A stretch of 64,000 nt of DNA from Lineus longissimus. Its lineage: Eukaryota; Nemertea; Pilidiophora; Heteronemertea; Lineidae. The stretch spans positions 19,904,599-19,968,598 of the forward strand of contig NC_088309.1 in NCBI RefSeq assembly GCF_910592395.1, read 5' to 3'. The position numbers and the translations under genes were made by a program. Positions 39,514 through 55,100 of the stretch are shown here, in pieces. The notes beneath the pieces were generated by a model, which had not been told where the DNA came from, did no database searches, and saw only the letters and a program-made list of their open reading frames with translations. Position 1 is the first letter of the stretch; each line of letters starts with the position of its first letter.

Positions 39514-41264
39514 ATCTTAACCACCAAGGTTTTTGCATCTTCGATACCATGGTCTGCCCCGCTCTAATCTGGTGATGTCCGGGCTATTTCACTTGCTAAA
39601 ATCATGGTGCCACAGTTGAAGAGCCAAGAGTCCCCCCCCTCCCCCCCCCCCCCCATATATACTCGGCTGATCCTGATAAACTGATCTGTGCTGATATTTG
39701 TCGATGTTGCTCCACGTCTTTGGAAATTTCGAACGCTAAAAAGACATACACCATTCTCCAAAAGCAGTTCTTCAAACCATCCAATTGATCGTACATTCCC
39801 TGATCTGGCAAAAATAATGAGGCTCAGTGAAGATATTTGCAGTATTCCTCAGATGACTCAGCAAGAGTTGTTCAATCGAACTGAAATGGTGTTGAGGATC
39901 CCCTTCACCAATATGATGATGATTGATCAAGGGGAAATGCACTCGTTACCGGAGTTGTGATTCACTGGTCTCTTCAGCCTTAGCATGATAGATTTCCTAG
40001 AATTACAAACTCGTTATTCGCCACTTCCTCAAGCAGAATTCATGTAGGACTTCCTGTCAGGTGACCAATCAAAACCCCCGTATGGGATTATTGACGTGCT
40101 TTCTGTGCCGAACAATGATAGCACTCTTCTGATTGGAAGTCACAAATTGCTGCTTCAGGAAAGTGACGAATACTCTCCCCGCTCGTGGGATTGCTTTCTT
40201 TTTAAATATGCAGCGTCATTTACACGCAATGTAAAGCTACAACGCCGCCATACAGTCACTGTATCCCACCTAATCACACTTTTATCACTGCGTGGAGAAT
40301 GGTGTAGCCTGCCTTTCCATCAAAGCACGTAGAATGCCATTATTGACACGAGAGGAACCACGACAAACAGCTTGAAAGCCATGACAGACGTGATCTATAT
40401 TAATTTGCTGCTTTTTTCGCCAGCGTTTGATATTCCGCGGCTTGAAGATGATTTTGTCACCCGACTTTACCAGCCGTGGGGAAGTGACATACATGTACTG
40501 GGATGATAACCAATTTGAAGGTATCTCCAGACCAAGATCAAAAGATTAGATAACGTGTACACACAAACATGATAATATGGTATTGGTTTACCGTGGGTCG
40601 TGTCATTTCGGTGTACGGTTTACCGTCGAAATGAAGAAAGTTTGAGTACGCTGAATTTACGGAATCTTTACTTACAAGGGATTAATACAATAGTCTAAAA
40701 TACCTTTGTATCACAAATTTGTATCACAAATCATTATTTTAAAGGTAAAAGCCTTTAGCCCCTTTCTGAGTGCAAAGGGTTTGGTAACCTGAGGAAACGA
40801 GGGGGTTAATAAGCTATTATTCGCAATCAATATGTGTACGTTGTATATACGTGTCATTTCCAAACAATATCGCCGGTCAATCATTGAAGTTAAAGCATTT
40901 TATGAGCGCTTTCATAGAGCTTTATCTCAGGATATTTGTTCAGTCTCGTATGGCTGTGATAAGTGGTTCTCTGATAAAATCTCTACTGAGCTTTCTCGTA
41001 GCCCGTTTGGTAGAAAAGTCTGTCCGTATGATGAAGGGTACGGTGACAAATGATTCTGCTAGTATGTGATGGGTCATGGGTCCGTGTAAAACCATACCGT
41101 CAACGGGAGTCTAATGTCTACAGTGCCAAAGGGCTATTTTCGTCACTGTTGCTCAAGAGCAACGTCTCCAGGCTCGTAGTATAACCGTAGGCCAAATTTG
41201 TGCATCCTACACAGTTATCATTCATTTGCTTCTTCAGGAACTTGATCCATTACATCCAACTATC

Positions 41265-43348
41265 TCAGCCATTTGCATAACCAAACGCTAATATATCATC
41301 TCGATAATGCTGCTTGATTCCGGATAAAAGACGTTTAGATACCCCATTGTATGCCTGGTCTATAAGTAGTGCAGAGCGGGTACCATTATAATGTTTCTCA
41401 CGCGGTGGCCATTTCAGCTGCTTATTCCAGCCAAGATATTGTAAAACGAAATTGGAATCGGTCTCCATAGTTTCGTACTTCCCGATTACGTCATAATTGA
41501 TGCTGCACGGAAGACACTCGTTGAAGAAGGAATCCCAATGTTCATCTACATACCCGATTTGAAACCTTTCCTGGTCGAGAAGAAACCTTATAAATTCATG
41601 AAATTCCAAATCGACATCGTCTTCCGCTTTATAACCTTCTCGGTAAGCGCGCAATATCCGCTTCGAATAAAAGGCATAAAACTCTCTTCCCATTAACAGC
41701 TTGTCTCTGTATGCAGACAGTATTCGCTCTAGCGGGTCACGGACAATAACAAATGTCTTGTACGTCTGTAACTTCCGCCGGATGTTATCATATGACTGCT
41801 TGCGCAACTCCATCGATTTGAAAAAGTTGTACGAATCCTGCCGATGATGGACGTCATCCTGGGGCATGTTTAGAGCGTCTTTAAAGCCGTGCATCGCCAA
41901 GAACATCCGCTGCCAAGTCGTACAAGCAATCTTGGGGATTTTACAATAGACCACCTCGTGTTTATCATCAACTAAGATGTATTTACTCTCTTTAATTTGG
42001 CTGATGTCTGAGTCTGAGAGGTTGCTCGGGTTTACTTTTGGGTAGTTCGTGAGGCAGTGGTCTCGAAGTCTCATCCATCTCAACTGGTACATAGGGTTGC
42101 TTATCTTCGTTTTTCTCTTAAAAGAACAAAAACATTTTTCATGGTAAGTAACACTGCGATTAGCAAAAAATACATAAAGCTCGCTGACATATTTGTGGGC
42201 GGAGCTTGCATCTTCAAGCATATATTGATACCAAATCTATACTCACTAAATGCAAGGACGACTTCAATAGACCGGTCATGCTGACCGATTTGGGATAGTA
42301 AATTCATGCACACTTTATTCCAAACGAAAAATACTTCTTATTGGTTACGAGAAGTTCCGAATAGCAGGCATGACTGGTCTACTCATTTTGTTCTGCCATG
42401 TGGTGAGTAGATCGGGGACCAATCTATTTCAAGTTCATCACATTATCCAACTTGACATGACGATGCATGAGTCTGCCTTGTGACTAGCAAATAGTGGCTA
42501 AACACTGGCCACCGATCGGGCTCTACATCCGTTGTGGGGTCAACGATTATCACAGAGTTTGGTCGCCGATGAAAATTTGGCAGTTAGCAATTTTTATGTC
42601 GTCGGGGATACCCCATACAGAAATCATCAGTTGATTCCGAAGAAAGATCGTGCCACGACACACTTAAAATTGTCGTTGATAACGTGAATAAAGTTCACGT
42701 AGTCTTAAATTGAACTTACGTAGTATTCACTGACCCCGATACCTTTGATGATTGATCTGTATGAAAGTGTTAACCAATCTGAAAACGTGAGATTTCGATT
42801 CAATGTAATGCAAATTACTAAAACAGGCCTGTTTCATCATCTCATGGAATCATAAGCGTACGAATTACATGTATCTTGATATAATTAACAGTATACCAGG
42901 AATAGACTTTATTTTTTCGTGATTAAACTAGTTGATAAGAATAATAGGAAAATTCAAAAAGAGGACGTTTTATAAACGCGCAACCATTGGACTTTGGCCG
43001 GTGTAAGTAGAAAATGTCCCCGGGAAAGAGTGTCTGGCCCTGTCGTTTTCTGTTGTCGGGTATGCTCCTGGCCAGGGAAATCCTACGTCTATTGTCCCTT
43101 TAACACCTCGTATTAACGAATAACACAAAAAGTCGGAGAGGATCAACGGATTTGATGTTGAGATCCACCATTTATCCGGATGTGCGTCTATACGTCATGA
43201 ATCTCAATCTCCCTCATGTGTAGGTGATCTTACCTTTTTTAGGCAACAGTTGACCTGATTGTAGAAGCAAAATCTGAGTAGCTATCAATATCACACCAGT
43301 GATAAGTAGGAAGGTACGAACATTAGATCCATGCAGCCGAAATATCAT
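41265..43348 (-). CDS. Golgi carbohydrate sulfotransferase, CHST8-14/HNK-1 type
   Basis: The catalytic exon is 42116..41265 on the minus strand, entered through a TTCTTTTAAG acceptor. It carries both PAPS-binding sites: a 5'-phosphosulfate loop K-I-P-K-I-A-C-T-T-W-Q-R-M and a 3'-phosphate site I-V-R-D-P-L-E-R-I-L-S-A-Y-R-D-K. The family's Y-D-V-I-G-K-Y-E-T-M-E-x-D-S-N-x-V-L-Q-Y motif follows. Enzymes of this group transfer sulfate to GalNAc or glucuronate in the Golgi lumen. A likely first coding exon, 43348..43234, encodes a short basic N-terminus (M-I-F-R-L-H-G-S-N-V-R) and a hydrophobic signal anchor, and ends in a clean GTAAGA donor. It ends in phase 1 while the catalytic exon as read starts in phase 0, so a small intermediate exon is missing from my model. 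The ATG-led extension of the catalytic frame to 42221 probably runs into the intron. The exact acceptor specificity is unknown. Confidence 0.85.
42600..42690 (-). repeat. Dispersed repeat, copy 3 of 3 (minus orientation)
   Basis: Read on the minus strand it contains TTGTGTGTCGTGGCACGATC-like sequence, CTTTCTTCGGAATCAACTGA and GATGATTTCTGTAT, in the same order as the copy at 18335-18415. It lies in the presumed intron or upstream region of the sulfotransferase. Confidence 0.7.
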
Positions 43349-43720
43349 CCTCTTTGTTTAAGTATAATCATGTATGTCAATCCGGCAATAGACCAGGTAT
43401 CAAAATGTGCATGGAACATCGATTTGTATGCAGGCTTCACAATTTTAGCCCCCTTTTAATCTCACGGTTTTCGAACAAACGAAATTCCTTCTGCAGGCTT
43501 ACACTTGCTCTCTCAACATATGTACATTTTGCAAATCCGTACGAAAGCGAGTGTTAGGATCAATCAGAGACTAATCACTGGCAAGGGTTTTATTCTTGAT
43601 TTCTCCGAATTGGGACTAGAACACGTTTTGTCATGCCCTGTGTGTGGACAGGCCTTTGATTTGTTTTTACAATAAAAGCAGTAAAATATAGGCAGGGCCC
43701 GATGAGACACTTTGTATATA

Positions 43721-43752
43721 ACCACCACCACCACCACCACCACCACCACCAC
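43721..43752 (+). repeat. (ACC)n trinucleotide microsatellite
   Basis: About ten and a half perfect ACC units. The long His-, Thr- or Val/Trp-rich ORFs read across it are artefacts. Confidence 0.95.
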
Positions 43753-44950
43753 ACTACAACCAACAGAACAACACACCACAGCAACCCCCCCCCCTCGACA
43801 CACACGCGCGCTCGCGCGCACAAACTCAACGCCAGCGCCGCCTAGCAAATGCTTTACCCGAAGAGATGGGGGCAGGTTGTTCGCACGTCCCGCCCTATAC
43901 GCCTTTGTGAAACTCTGAAACAACATTTAAATAGGCATTACGACTTGTCCTTGTGGTTGTACATATAGGCCTACATGTAGTCCTATGGTCTCCTAATTGT
44001 GAGTTTGTCGTAATTTTCAAAGAGAATGCAACTGTAGTTTTGCGCCGGGGGTTTATCAGCTTGCAGTTCCCATATAACTTTGATGAGTTGACAAAATTGC
44101 ATTTGAAGTAATCCGTTTTTGGTGCTACCATTTCATATGCCGGGCCTGACCCTGCCCTCTTCACGACCTCTATCTCGCGGAAAGTGGGTGAACTAATCGC
44201 TACTTCCAATTTTTTACTCAATAAATTAAAAACCATCACAGGACATCGCAAGTCCCTCAGACGACTCTTCCACTATCAAATTCCGACGTAAACCATATTA
44301 TGATCGTCATCATTTGGTCCCCATGAAAACTCTCAGGAGACTTTCCCTTTAAACATTTAGGATATGGAGTGCTGACTTTGAATAAATCAATCTATCATTT
44401 GTACCTCGGCCCGGTATCTAGACCTGGCCACATTTGAATAGGATTTCCAAAATTCATTATTCAGTAACGTTTTTATTCTAAGCATAACGACTCAATAAGT
44501 ATGGTTTAGTTAGTCGGATAAAATATTTCACACAATTTTTATTTGTTGAATTGGCTTTCCATAGAATTAAACTTAAACTACAGTCAAAATATATTTGTCT
44601 TTATCTACTATTATTTACAAAATTGATAAAGTACAGATACTTGTTTTATACATATAAAATTTTTAAAAATATTTTTATATCTTTTAAAACATAATTCTGC
44701 CAAAAATGTGCCCTTTGTAGTATATTTCTCTGTAAATTTGTAAATTGTAAATTTGGTCTGTAGCCGAAATATCCATTTTCCATGCTTTCTGCATAAAAAA
44801 ATGTTCACCTTGAAAATAGTCGGAAATCCTGGTAAAATGCTTATTGACATTGATCCTTTCAAAAGTATTACATTATTGTGTATACATATTATTAGAATAT
44901 CAAAAAAGATCTCGCCTAATATACCAATTAGAGGGATGATTGACCAATGT

Positions 44951-45150
44951 TGTGATGCTAAAACTTCGGCCTGGGTGTCATGTACATTTTGTACATCAAT
45001 GCATGTGGTGCAGCACTGTTCACAAGTACCCCCCCCCCCCCCCTGATTTTCAATATGGTGATGCTAAAACTTTGTCACTGCATGCAATGTACATTTTGTA
45101 CATGCAGGCTGGATTGCAGGTGATGCAGCACTATTCACAAGTAACAACCC
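44951..45150. repeat. Tandem duplication, two copies of about 106 bp
   Basis: GTGATGCTAAAACTT...TGTACATTTTGTACAT...TGCAGCACT(G/A)TTCACAAGTA occurs at 44951-45030 and again at 45057-45145, separated by a poly-C run. The internal TGTACATTTTGTACA is itself palindromic and recurs alone at about 50258. Confidence 0.85.
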
Positions 45151-45444
45151 CCTGTGCCTGACGTGCCGTGGGCTGCCACAGGCTGGAAATGGAAGGCACA
45201 GCTTCATTAGGCGGGGTGGAGCGCCCTGTGATACACCCTGCCATAGCTTCTTTTGAAAAGAGGCAGGGCAGGACTGGGCTGCGGCAAATGGGCCTAAAAT
45301 ACTGGAGAGAAAAAACCTAACTAAATCCAGAGTGCTGCGCCCTGCTAAGAAGACGCTTTAGGCTAGCTGAAACATCAGTATATATAGTAGAACACAGCAG
45401 TCACATCACGTCTTGACCATAAATAGTAGAACATGTGCTAGTAT

Positions 45445-49222
<3,778 letters not shown>

Positions 49223-49343
49223 GGAAATAGGGACTAAAAAATTAAAGACTGTTAATATTGTAAATTGTGTACATTAAGATCAACTTCAGAAGGTCATTGT
49301 CGATTGGTTTGGACAATTTGTGGTCTGTATTGTGCCTGTGAAG

Positions 49344-49349
49344 AATAAA
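49344..49349 (+). terminator. Polyadenylation signal AATAAA of the EF-Tu gene
   Basis: AATAAA lies about 120 bases after the stop codon and is followed by a T/G-rich stretch. Confidence 0.7.
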
Positions 49350-49936
49350 GTTCCCGTTTTGGGAAAGTTTTGGTAGAATCTGGATATGGTGGCAAAACAT
49401 GAAAATGATTACTGATATCGCTACCATCAACTCAAAACTACTAAATCTCATCAGAAATGAATGCTTTGAAACACAAGTTGCTGACTACAGTATTGTGACA
49501 TGAATGAGCACGGATGATGAAATATTCATATGAAGGAGGAGGACAGAAAAGGATGTATTGTGCTTCTTTCAAAGTTTCTGATTGTATCTTCCACTTTGAC
49601 ATTTGAAGGCAGTCACGGATTTGGCAAATATTGAATCATTTGGGAAATGGACACTATTTTCTTTTTCACATTTTCATATTATCATTTGCTTTTGTTAAGT
49701 TGAGGTAATACATGTATACCCTCAATGTGTTGATAAAAACTTCAATGCCATCTATTTGAGATAGCCATTTCTGCTATCAACTTAATGATCATTTACAAGG
49801 GTCAAAGGAGGAAATCTATCTAAAAACTGAGCATTCGTATCTCTGTTGAGAGTGCATTCCTGAAAATCATTAAAAAAATGCTTGTGAAAATTTCATGGTT
49901 TGCAGTATTAGCTTGGATTTTTCTTGGATTAAGGAA

Positions 49937-50098
49937 TTGAACCCTCGGCTTCGGACCTTGGTTGAGTTACCAAGACACTCGAGGGTGGAGCTAAAATACA
50001 GTCCAAACCCTCGCCTGTCGGCTCGGGTTTGGACGAAATTTTAGCTCCACCCGAGAGTGTCTTGGTAACTCAACCAAGGTCCGAAGCCGAGGGTTCAA
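49937..50098. mobile_element. Near-perfect 162-bp palindrome (foldback element)
   Basis: The left arm begins TTGAACCCTCGGCTTCGGAC and the right arm ends GTCCGAAGCCGAGGGTTCAA. About 60 bp pair almost without mismatch. The central loop holds a second inverted pair, GTCCAAACCC...GGGTTTGGAC, so nearly the entire element folds on itself. There is no coding capacity. Confidence 0.9.
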
Positions 50099-51574
50099 GT
50101 TCTATTCTAAAATACCTCAAACTTAAAAAGATAGGCCACGAAAATAACTTGAATGTGTGCGAATTTGGCAAATTCCATCCATCGCCGGCCCGGCCGGAGC
50201 GCCAGTAGCGCCGTTGTTTACATTATGTTACGGCAACGTTACAGAAAATGAGACATGTACATTTTGTACAGCGCGCATAGGAAGTCCGCATCGGCTCGCT
50301 CAAGTGATGCTAAAATCCGCGCAAATGGGCTATTTGGAGCGTTTTTCTCGGCAAATATGTGTAGTGCTCATTAAAAAACTTAGGGTGGTTGATGCTTCCT
50401 TGGCTGATTTGTGTTTGCAGCAGTGTTTTGAGAGCCTCAAACTTCTGAAGTGAGCTGAAATTCCATTGACGTGACGTGTGCATGGTTTCCACATTTTAGT
50501 GCAACCCGAGGGAACTTTGGTAGAGCATCTTGGTTGCGTGTCCAAAACACTCCGCTCTCAGAACGAGGCTTATGCATTTTCCATTTAAAAGTTGACTTTA
50601 CGGTACCAAGGTATTTTAGAATATCTCATCATCTGTTTGACCATTGAATGTGACATCAGCATTCTGGACCTGCCTCTCAATTATTGTCATGATTTTTGTG
50701 AAATATATCAGATAAATGAATAAAGGAGTTTGTAAAGATGTTTGCATTCCTTTCTATTATCCTTCCACTGCATACGCAGCCTGCCGATGAGGTTTGTTGT
50801 CGAGGTTGGTTGGTCGATAGGACTGCAATATTTTCCCCAACAATTCAAGTCCCACAGGATAACCAAGATTAAGGATGAGATGGGCCAGGATTAAAGACAG
50901 TGTGCCTCTATCTGTGAGAGCACAAGTAAATTACCTGGTCCCCTTCCCCTGCGCCCTGGATGGATGGATTAATTGTCCCCCAGTTAAGATCATTTTATAT
51001 TCATATTTCCCACTTCAATATTTAATTACCGGGAAAACCCAGTGACTGGAAACTACATGTGACATCTCAACCTGGTTCCTCTTATTCTACCCATGCAGTG
51101 TTGATTGCACATCTAAGGGAAGACTGGTTACGAGGATAAGTGGTTTTGCCCAGGCTCCTTAAAAGTTTCTCTAAATTTTAACCGTTTTCAGACTTATTAT
51201 TGTGTGAAAATTGCATTTTGTCGGGTAGGCACTTAGCAAAGTGGATGTTGGTGGATTATATAGTTAATTTTTTCTACAACTGATAACTTTGGCTGGCGAA
51301 GAGCATAAACTAAGGTGTTGGTCGTTTTGCTTCCTTCTCATTTCATTGGTTTTACATATATAACGCCTATAATGTAATATGTAACAAAGAAAGTTTTATA
51401 CTGAAAAATAGCTCAGTTTCTCTTTCGTTTTACCATAGGCCTACTTGATTTTAGATATAGATACTACGATGTAGGCAGTAGATAACAAAAATGACGTTTT
51501 TTTTGTTTTATACTGAAAAATAGAACTTCCTTGTTGTAATAGGCCTATAGTCCTCCCACATAATCAAATCAAAT

Positions 51575-51752
51575 CAGTGGAACCCCCCTTAGCGGACACC
51601 TCTCTATAAAGGACAACCTCTCTATTAAGGACACTAGTTTTGCTCCCAAAGTGGTGGTTTCCATTTAATTAGACCTCTCTAATCAGGACACCTCTCTATT
51701 AAGGACAGCACTTGTCAGTCCCAAGGGTGTCCTTTATAGAGAGGTTCTACTG
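51575..51752 (+). mobile_element. Tc1/mariner-like MITE, copy 1
   Basis: The element starts CAGTGGAACC and ends GGTTCTACTG. Both ends carry versions of CCTCTCTATAAAGGACA in inverted orientation, and CTCTCTATTAAGGACA repeats inside. It has no ORF. It is the inverted relative of the element at 58617-58806. Confidence 0.8.
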
Positions 51753-52154
51753 TATTCACATGTCTATTTTAATGTTTGATTATGACAAGACTAAAAGCTG
51801 GTTACTCTAAGTATAAGGTAACCTAACATACAACACTGGTAGTAGAGCCTAAAGACAATTTGAGGATGGCTTTAACAGAAATCAAAAATACCAAAAAATT
51901 GTCATGGCCTGGCAAGGGAGGGGGAGTATGCCCATTAATACGCACTGAATATAGATTTAAGCTAAGATAAACAATAGATTGAAAGTGTTTTTTTATTACT
52001 GTACTGTTATATTGTAAGTGCTCATGCATTTGTCATTTCAGACTGGCTAATAGATAAGAGTTGACGAGTGGTCAATTAGGGGATAGGACAGTCTGAGAGC
52101 CAGAACTGATGCACTTGAAGCTATCTTGTTTAATATTCTAAGTGCAAACAGGAA

Positions 52155-55100
52155 ATGGCTAGTCCTGAGAAAATTGATGTGGCAAGTTCAGGGGCAAAGG
52201 ATGGGGAGGCTGGGGAAGGCCCTGTTGCCATGGATACTGATAATACAGAAGTGGCATCTCCGAGCAAAGGTATGTTGTGATGTTCAGGAGAGTTCTCATA
52301 TTCTCCACTCTTGAAGGCCCCTTTTCCACTGTTGTTGTAGTATCTAGGCAATTGAGTACCAGTGTAGAAGTAAACTGGGATAGGTTTCCAATGTTGGAAG
52401 TTTAAAATGATCTTTAACGATAACTTGTCACCAACTTTCTCACAGATAAAGATGAAACAGCTGCGGGAAAGACAAAGGAGAGGGACGAAGCAGGAGATTC
52501 TGCTGCTGGAGAAAATCCGAGTTCAAAGGCACCATCTGGATCTGATGAGGCAGCTACTGGAGTTGGCGACAAGGAGGATGCAGCTGATGAAGGAAAGAAA
52601 CCTGATATCGAAGTGATACAAGATCGACTACCCGAGGTTGATATTGTCATGTGTTTTGGACGCTGTCAGGATTGTATCCGGAAAGCTTGCAAGAAGATAC
52701 GGAGCGAGAATACAAAGACCGATCTGCTTCTTTGTCAAGAGTGCCTGGATCTTCACTTGCAAATCGCCATTGACGGGGAAAAGAAACTTAACATCAATGT
52801 AGAGGAGAACCAGAAAGACTCGGAAGAATATCCGTCAGAGAAGCGCGTCCCATGGGAGTGCAAGAACAGGCCAAATTACACTCCTGCGGTAAGTAAGAAA
52901 ATGGTGCAGTGTGGTTCCTCTGCGTCATGTTAATTGAACACCGAATCAAAGAATACCCAGTCCTATATCTGGCACCAAAAAACCACGGATTTGACCCACC
53001 AGCTCCTTCTTTAATTACACTACCTACTTTAATTTTAACATGTCAATTTCAGCAAAAGGCAAAGTATGTCAAAGAGAAGTATGGCAAGCGTGTGGCTTTT
53101 GACGAATTAGATGCTCCAATCGACAAGTTACAAACGAAATTTGAGTATGTAGAGGTGCGCAGTGATGGATTGGTTGGTGGGCAAGGGACTATTGAGCTGT
53201 CTATTCCAGACTTTAAAAAGCCTTCTGCTGCATCTACTGAAGGAGGTGATGGTAACGAGATGGATGCAACCAGTGGTGACAAGACAAGTTCAGCCAGTGC
53301 AGGAGGCGACAGTGGCAAGTTGGAGGCAAGTGCTGAAGGTGGTTACAGTGGCAAGTCGGAGACAACTGCTGAAGGTGGTGACAGTGGCAAGTTGGAGGCA
53401 ACCGTCGATGGTGGTGACAGTGGCAAGTTGGAGGCAACTGCTGAAGGTGGTTACAGTGGCAAGTCGGAGGTAACCGTTGATGGTGGTGACAGTGGCAAGT
53501 CGGGGGCAACCGCTGAAGGTGGTGACAGTGGCAAGTTGGAGGCAACTGCTGAAGGTGGTTACAGTGGCAAGTCGGAGGTAACCGTTGATGGTGGTGACAG
53601 TGGCAAGTCGGGGGCAACCGCTGAAGGTGGTGACAGTGGCAAGTCGGAGGCAACTGCTGAAGGTGGTGACAGTGGCAAGTCGGAGGTAACCGTCGATGGT
53701 GATGACAGTGGCAGGTCGGAGGCAACTGCTGAAGGTGGTGACAGTGGCAAGTCGGAGGCAACTGCTGAAGGTGGTGACAGTGGCAAGTCGGAGGCAACTG
53801 CTGAAGGTGGTTACAGTGGCAAGTCGGAGGCAACTGCTGAAGGTGGTGACAGTGGCAAGTTGGAGGCAACTGCTGAAGGTGGTGACAGTGGCAAGTCGGG
53901 GGCAACTGCTGAAGGTGACAGTGGCAAGTCGGAGCCAACCGTCGATGGTGGTGACAGTGGCAAGTCAGAGGCAACCGTCGATGGTGGTGACAGTGGCAAG
54001 TCAGAGGCAACTGCTGAAGATGGTGACAGTGGCAAGTCGGAGGCAACTGCTGAAGGTGGTGACAGTGGCAAGTCGGAGGTAACCGTCGATGGTGATGACA
54101 GTGGCAAGTCACAGGCAACCGTCAATGGTGGTGACAGTGGCAAGTCGGAGGCAACTGCTGAAGGTGGTGACAGTGGCAAGTCGGAGGCAACTGCTGAAGG
54201 TGGTGACAGTGGCAAGTCGGGGGCAACTGCTGAAGGTGGTGACAGTGGCAAGTCGGAGGCAACCGTCAATGGTGGTGACAGTGGCAAGTCGGAGGCAACT
54301 GCTGAAGGTGGTGACAGTGGCAAGTCGGAGGCAACTGCTGAAGGTGGTGACAGTGGCAAGTCGGAGGCAACTGCTGAAGGTGGTGACAGTGGCAAGTCGG
54401 AGGCAACTGCTGAAGGTGGTGACAGTGGCAAGTTGGAGGCAACTGCTGAAGGTGGTGACAGTGGCAAGTCGGGGGCAACTACTGACGGTGGTGACAGTGG
54501 CAAGTCGGAGGCAACCGTAGATGGTGGTGACAGTGGCAAGTCGGAGGCAACTGCCAAAGGTGGTGACAGTGGCAAGTCGGAGGCACCTGCTGAAGGTGGT
54601 GACAGTGGCAAGTCGGAGGTAACCGTCGATGGTGATGACAGTGGCAAGTCGGGAGCAACTACTGACGGTGGTGACATTGGCAAGTCGGGGGCAACCGTCG
54701 ATGCTGGTGACATCGAAATGACTGATGCAGACATTGAAAGGGTTGACGCTCCCAAGACTAAAGCAGCTGTTGAAGGAGGTGACATTGAAATGGCCGATAC
54801 AACCGTTGAAGGAGATGAGGTGAATGATGATACCAGTAGTACCAAGGTAGAAAAACCCAAAGGCAGCGTAACCATTGAAGGGATCGGCCTTGAGAAGACA
54901 ACATATGATGCTGATGTCATAAGATTTATTGGCTTGGCAAACAATGGCATGGACTTCTTTGTGCAAATGAGTATAGAAGTTGGAGAGTGGAATATCAAAA
55001 ACTACTTCTTTTTATTGAATAATGATACAACCTTGTTTCAACTTGTCAACAATGCCAGGAGGATGATGTACATCATCAGAGGGGAGGATAAGTATTCGAG

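Larger units (their letters stand above)
20603..41264. other. Long gene-poor interval with scattered repeats
   Basis: I found no ORF with recognisable motifs or a consistent exon chain over about 20 kb. The contents I can name are listed separately: dispersed repeats, a SINE-like tail, a TIR element, short tandem repeats and homopolymer runs (poly-G near 22795, 25627 and 32767; poly-C near 32059, 34101 and 39635). ORFs of about 115 codons at 20882-21226 and 38820-39170 are the longest plausible ones, but they have no family signature or splice context. Unspliced noncoding RNAs cannot be excluded. Confidence 0.45.
43349..45444. other. Interval between the sulfotransferase and mitochondrial EF-Tu
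   Basis: No supported gene is visible. The interval holds an (ACC)n microsatellite, a poly-C run near 43785, an alternating CG/CA stretch near 43800-43820, and a tandem duplication at 44951-45150. The untranslated first exon or promoter of the EF-Tu gene may lie at its right end (45150-45440). Confidence 0.45.
49350..52154. other. Interval between EF-Tu and the large repeat-protein gene
   Basis: It contains the 162-bp palindrome (49937-50098) and a Tc1/mariner-like MITE (51575-51752). A 98-codon ORF at 50157-50453 lacks motifs. The 5' UTR and promoter of the next gene lie at the right end; no TATA box is obvious near 52100. Confidence 0.45.

Noticed and set aside
42101-42313. Alternative hydrophobic N-terminus for the sulfotransferase in another frame
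   Set aside because: It would need a frameshift or an intron of about 50 bp to reach the catalytic frame. The exon at 43348..43234 is a better signal anchor with a proper donor.
43564-43926. ORFs with poly-Val, poly-Trp and poly-Thr across the (ACC)n microsatellite
   Set aside because: Low-complexity artefact of a trinucleotide repeat; flanking residues show no protein-like pattern.
53302-54701. Repeated Ser-Gly next to acidic residues as glycosaminoglycan attachment sites
   Set aside because: The protein has no signal peptide or membrane segment, so it should not enter the Golgi, where such chains are added.
53234-54998. Long minus-strand ORFs of 294, 395 and 285 codons (Cys/His-rich, Ser/Pro-rich and Thr-rich repeats)
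   Set aside because: They are antisense readings of the 36-bp coding repeat, which stays open in every frame because its length is a multiple of three. The plus-strand frame is the one that joins to the flanking exons in phase.
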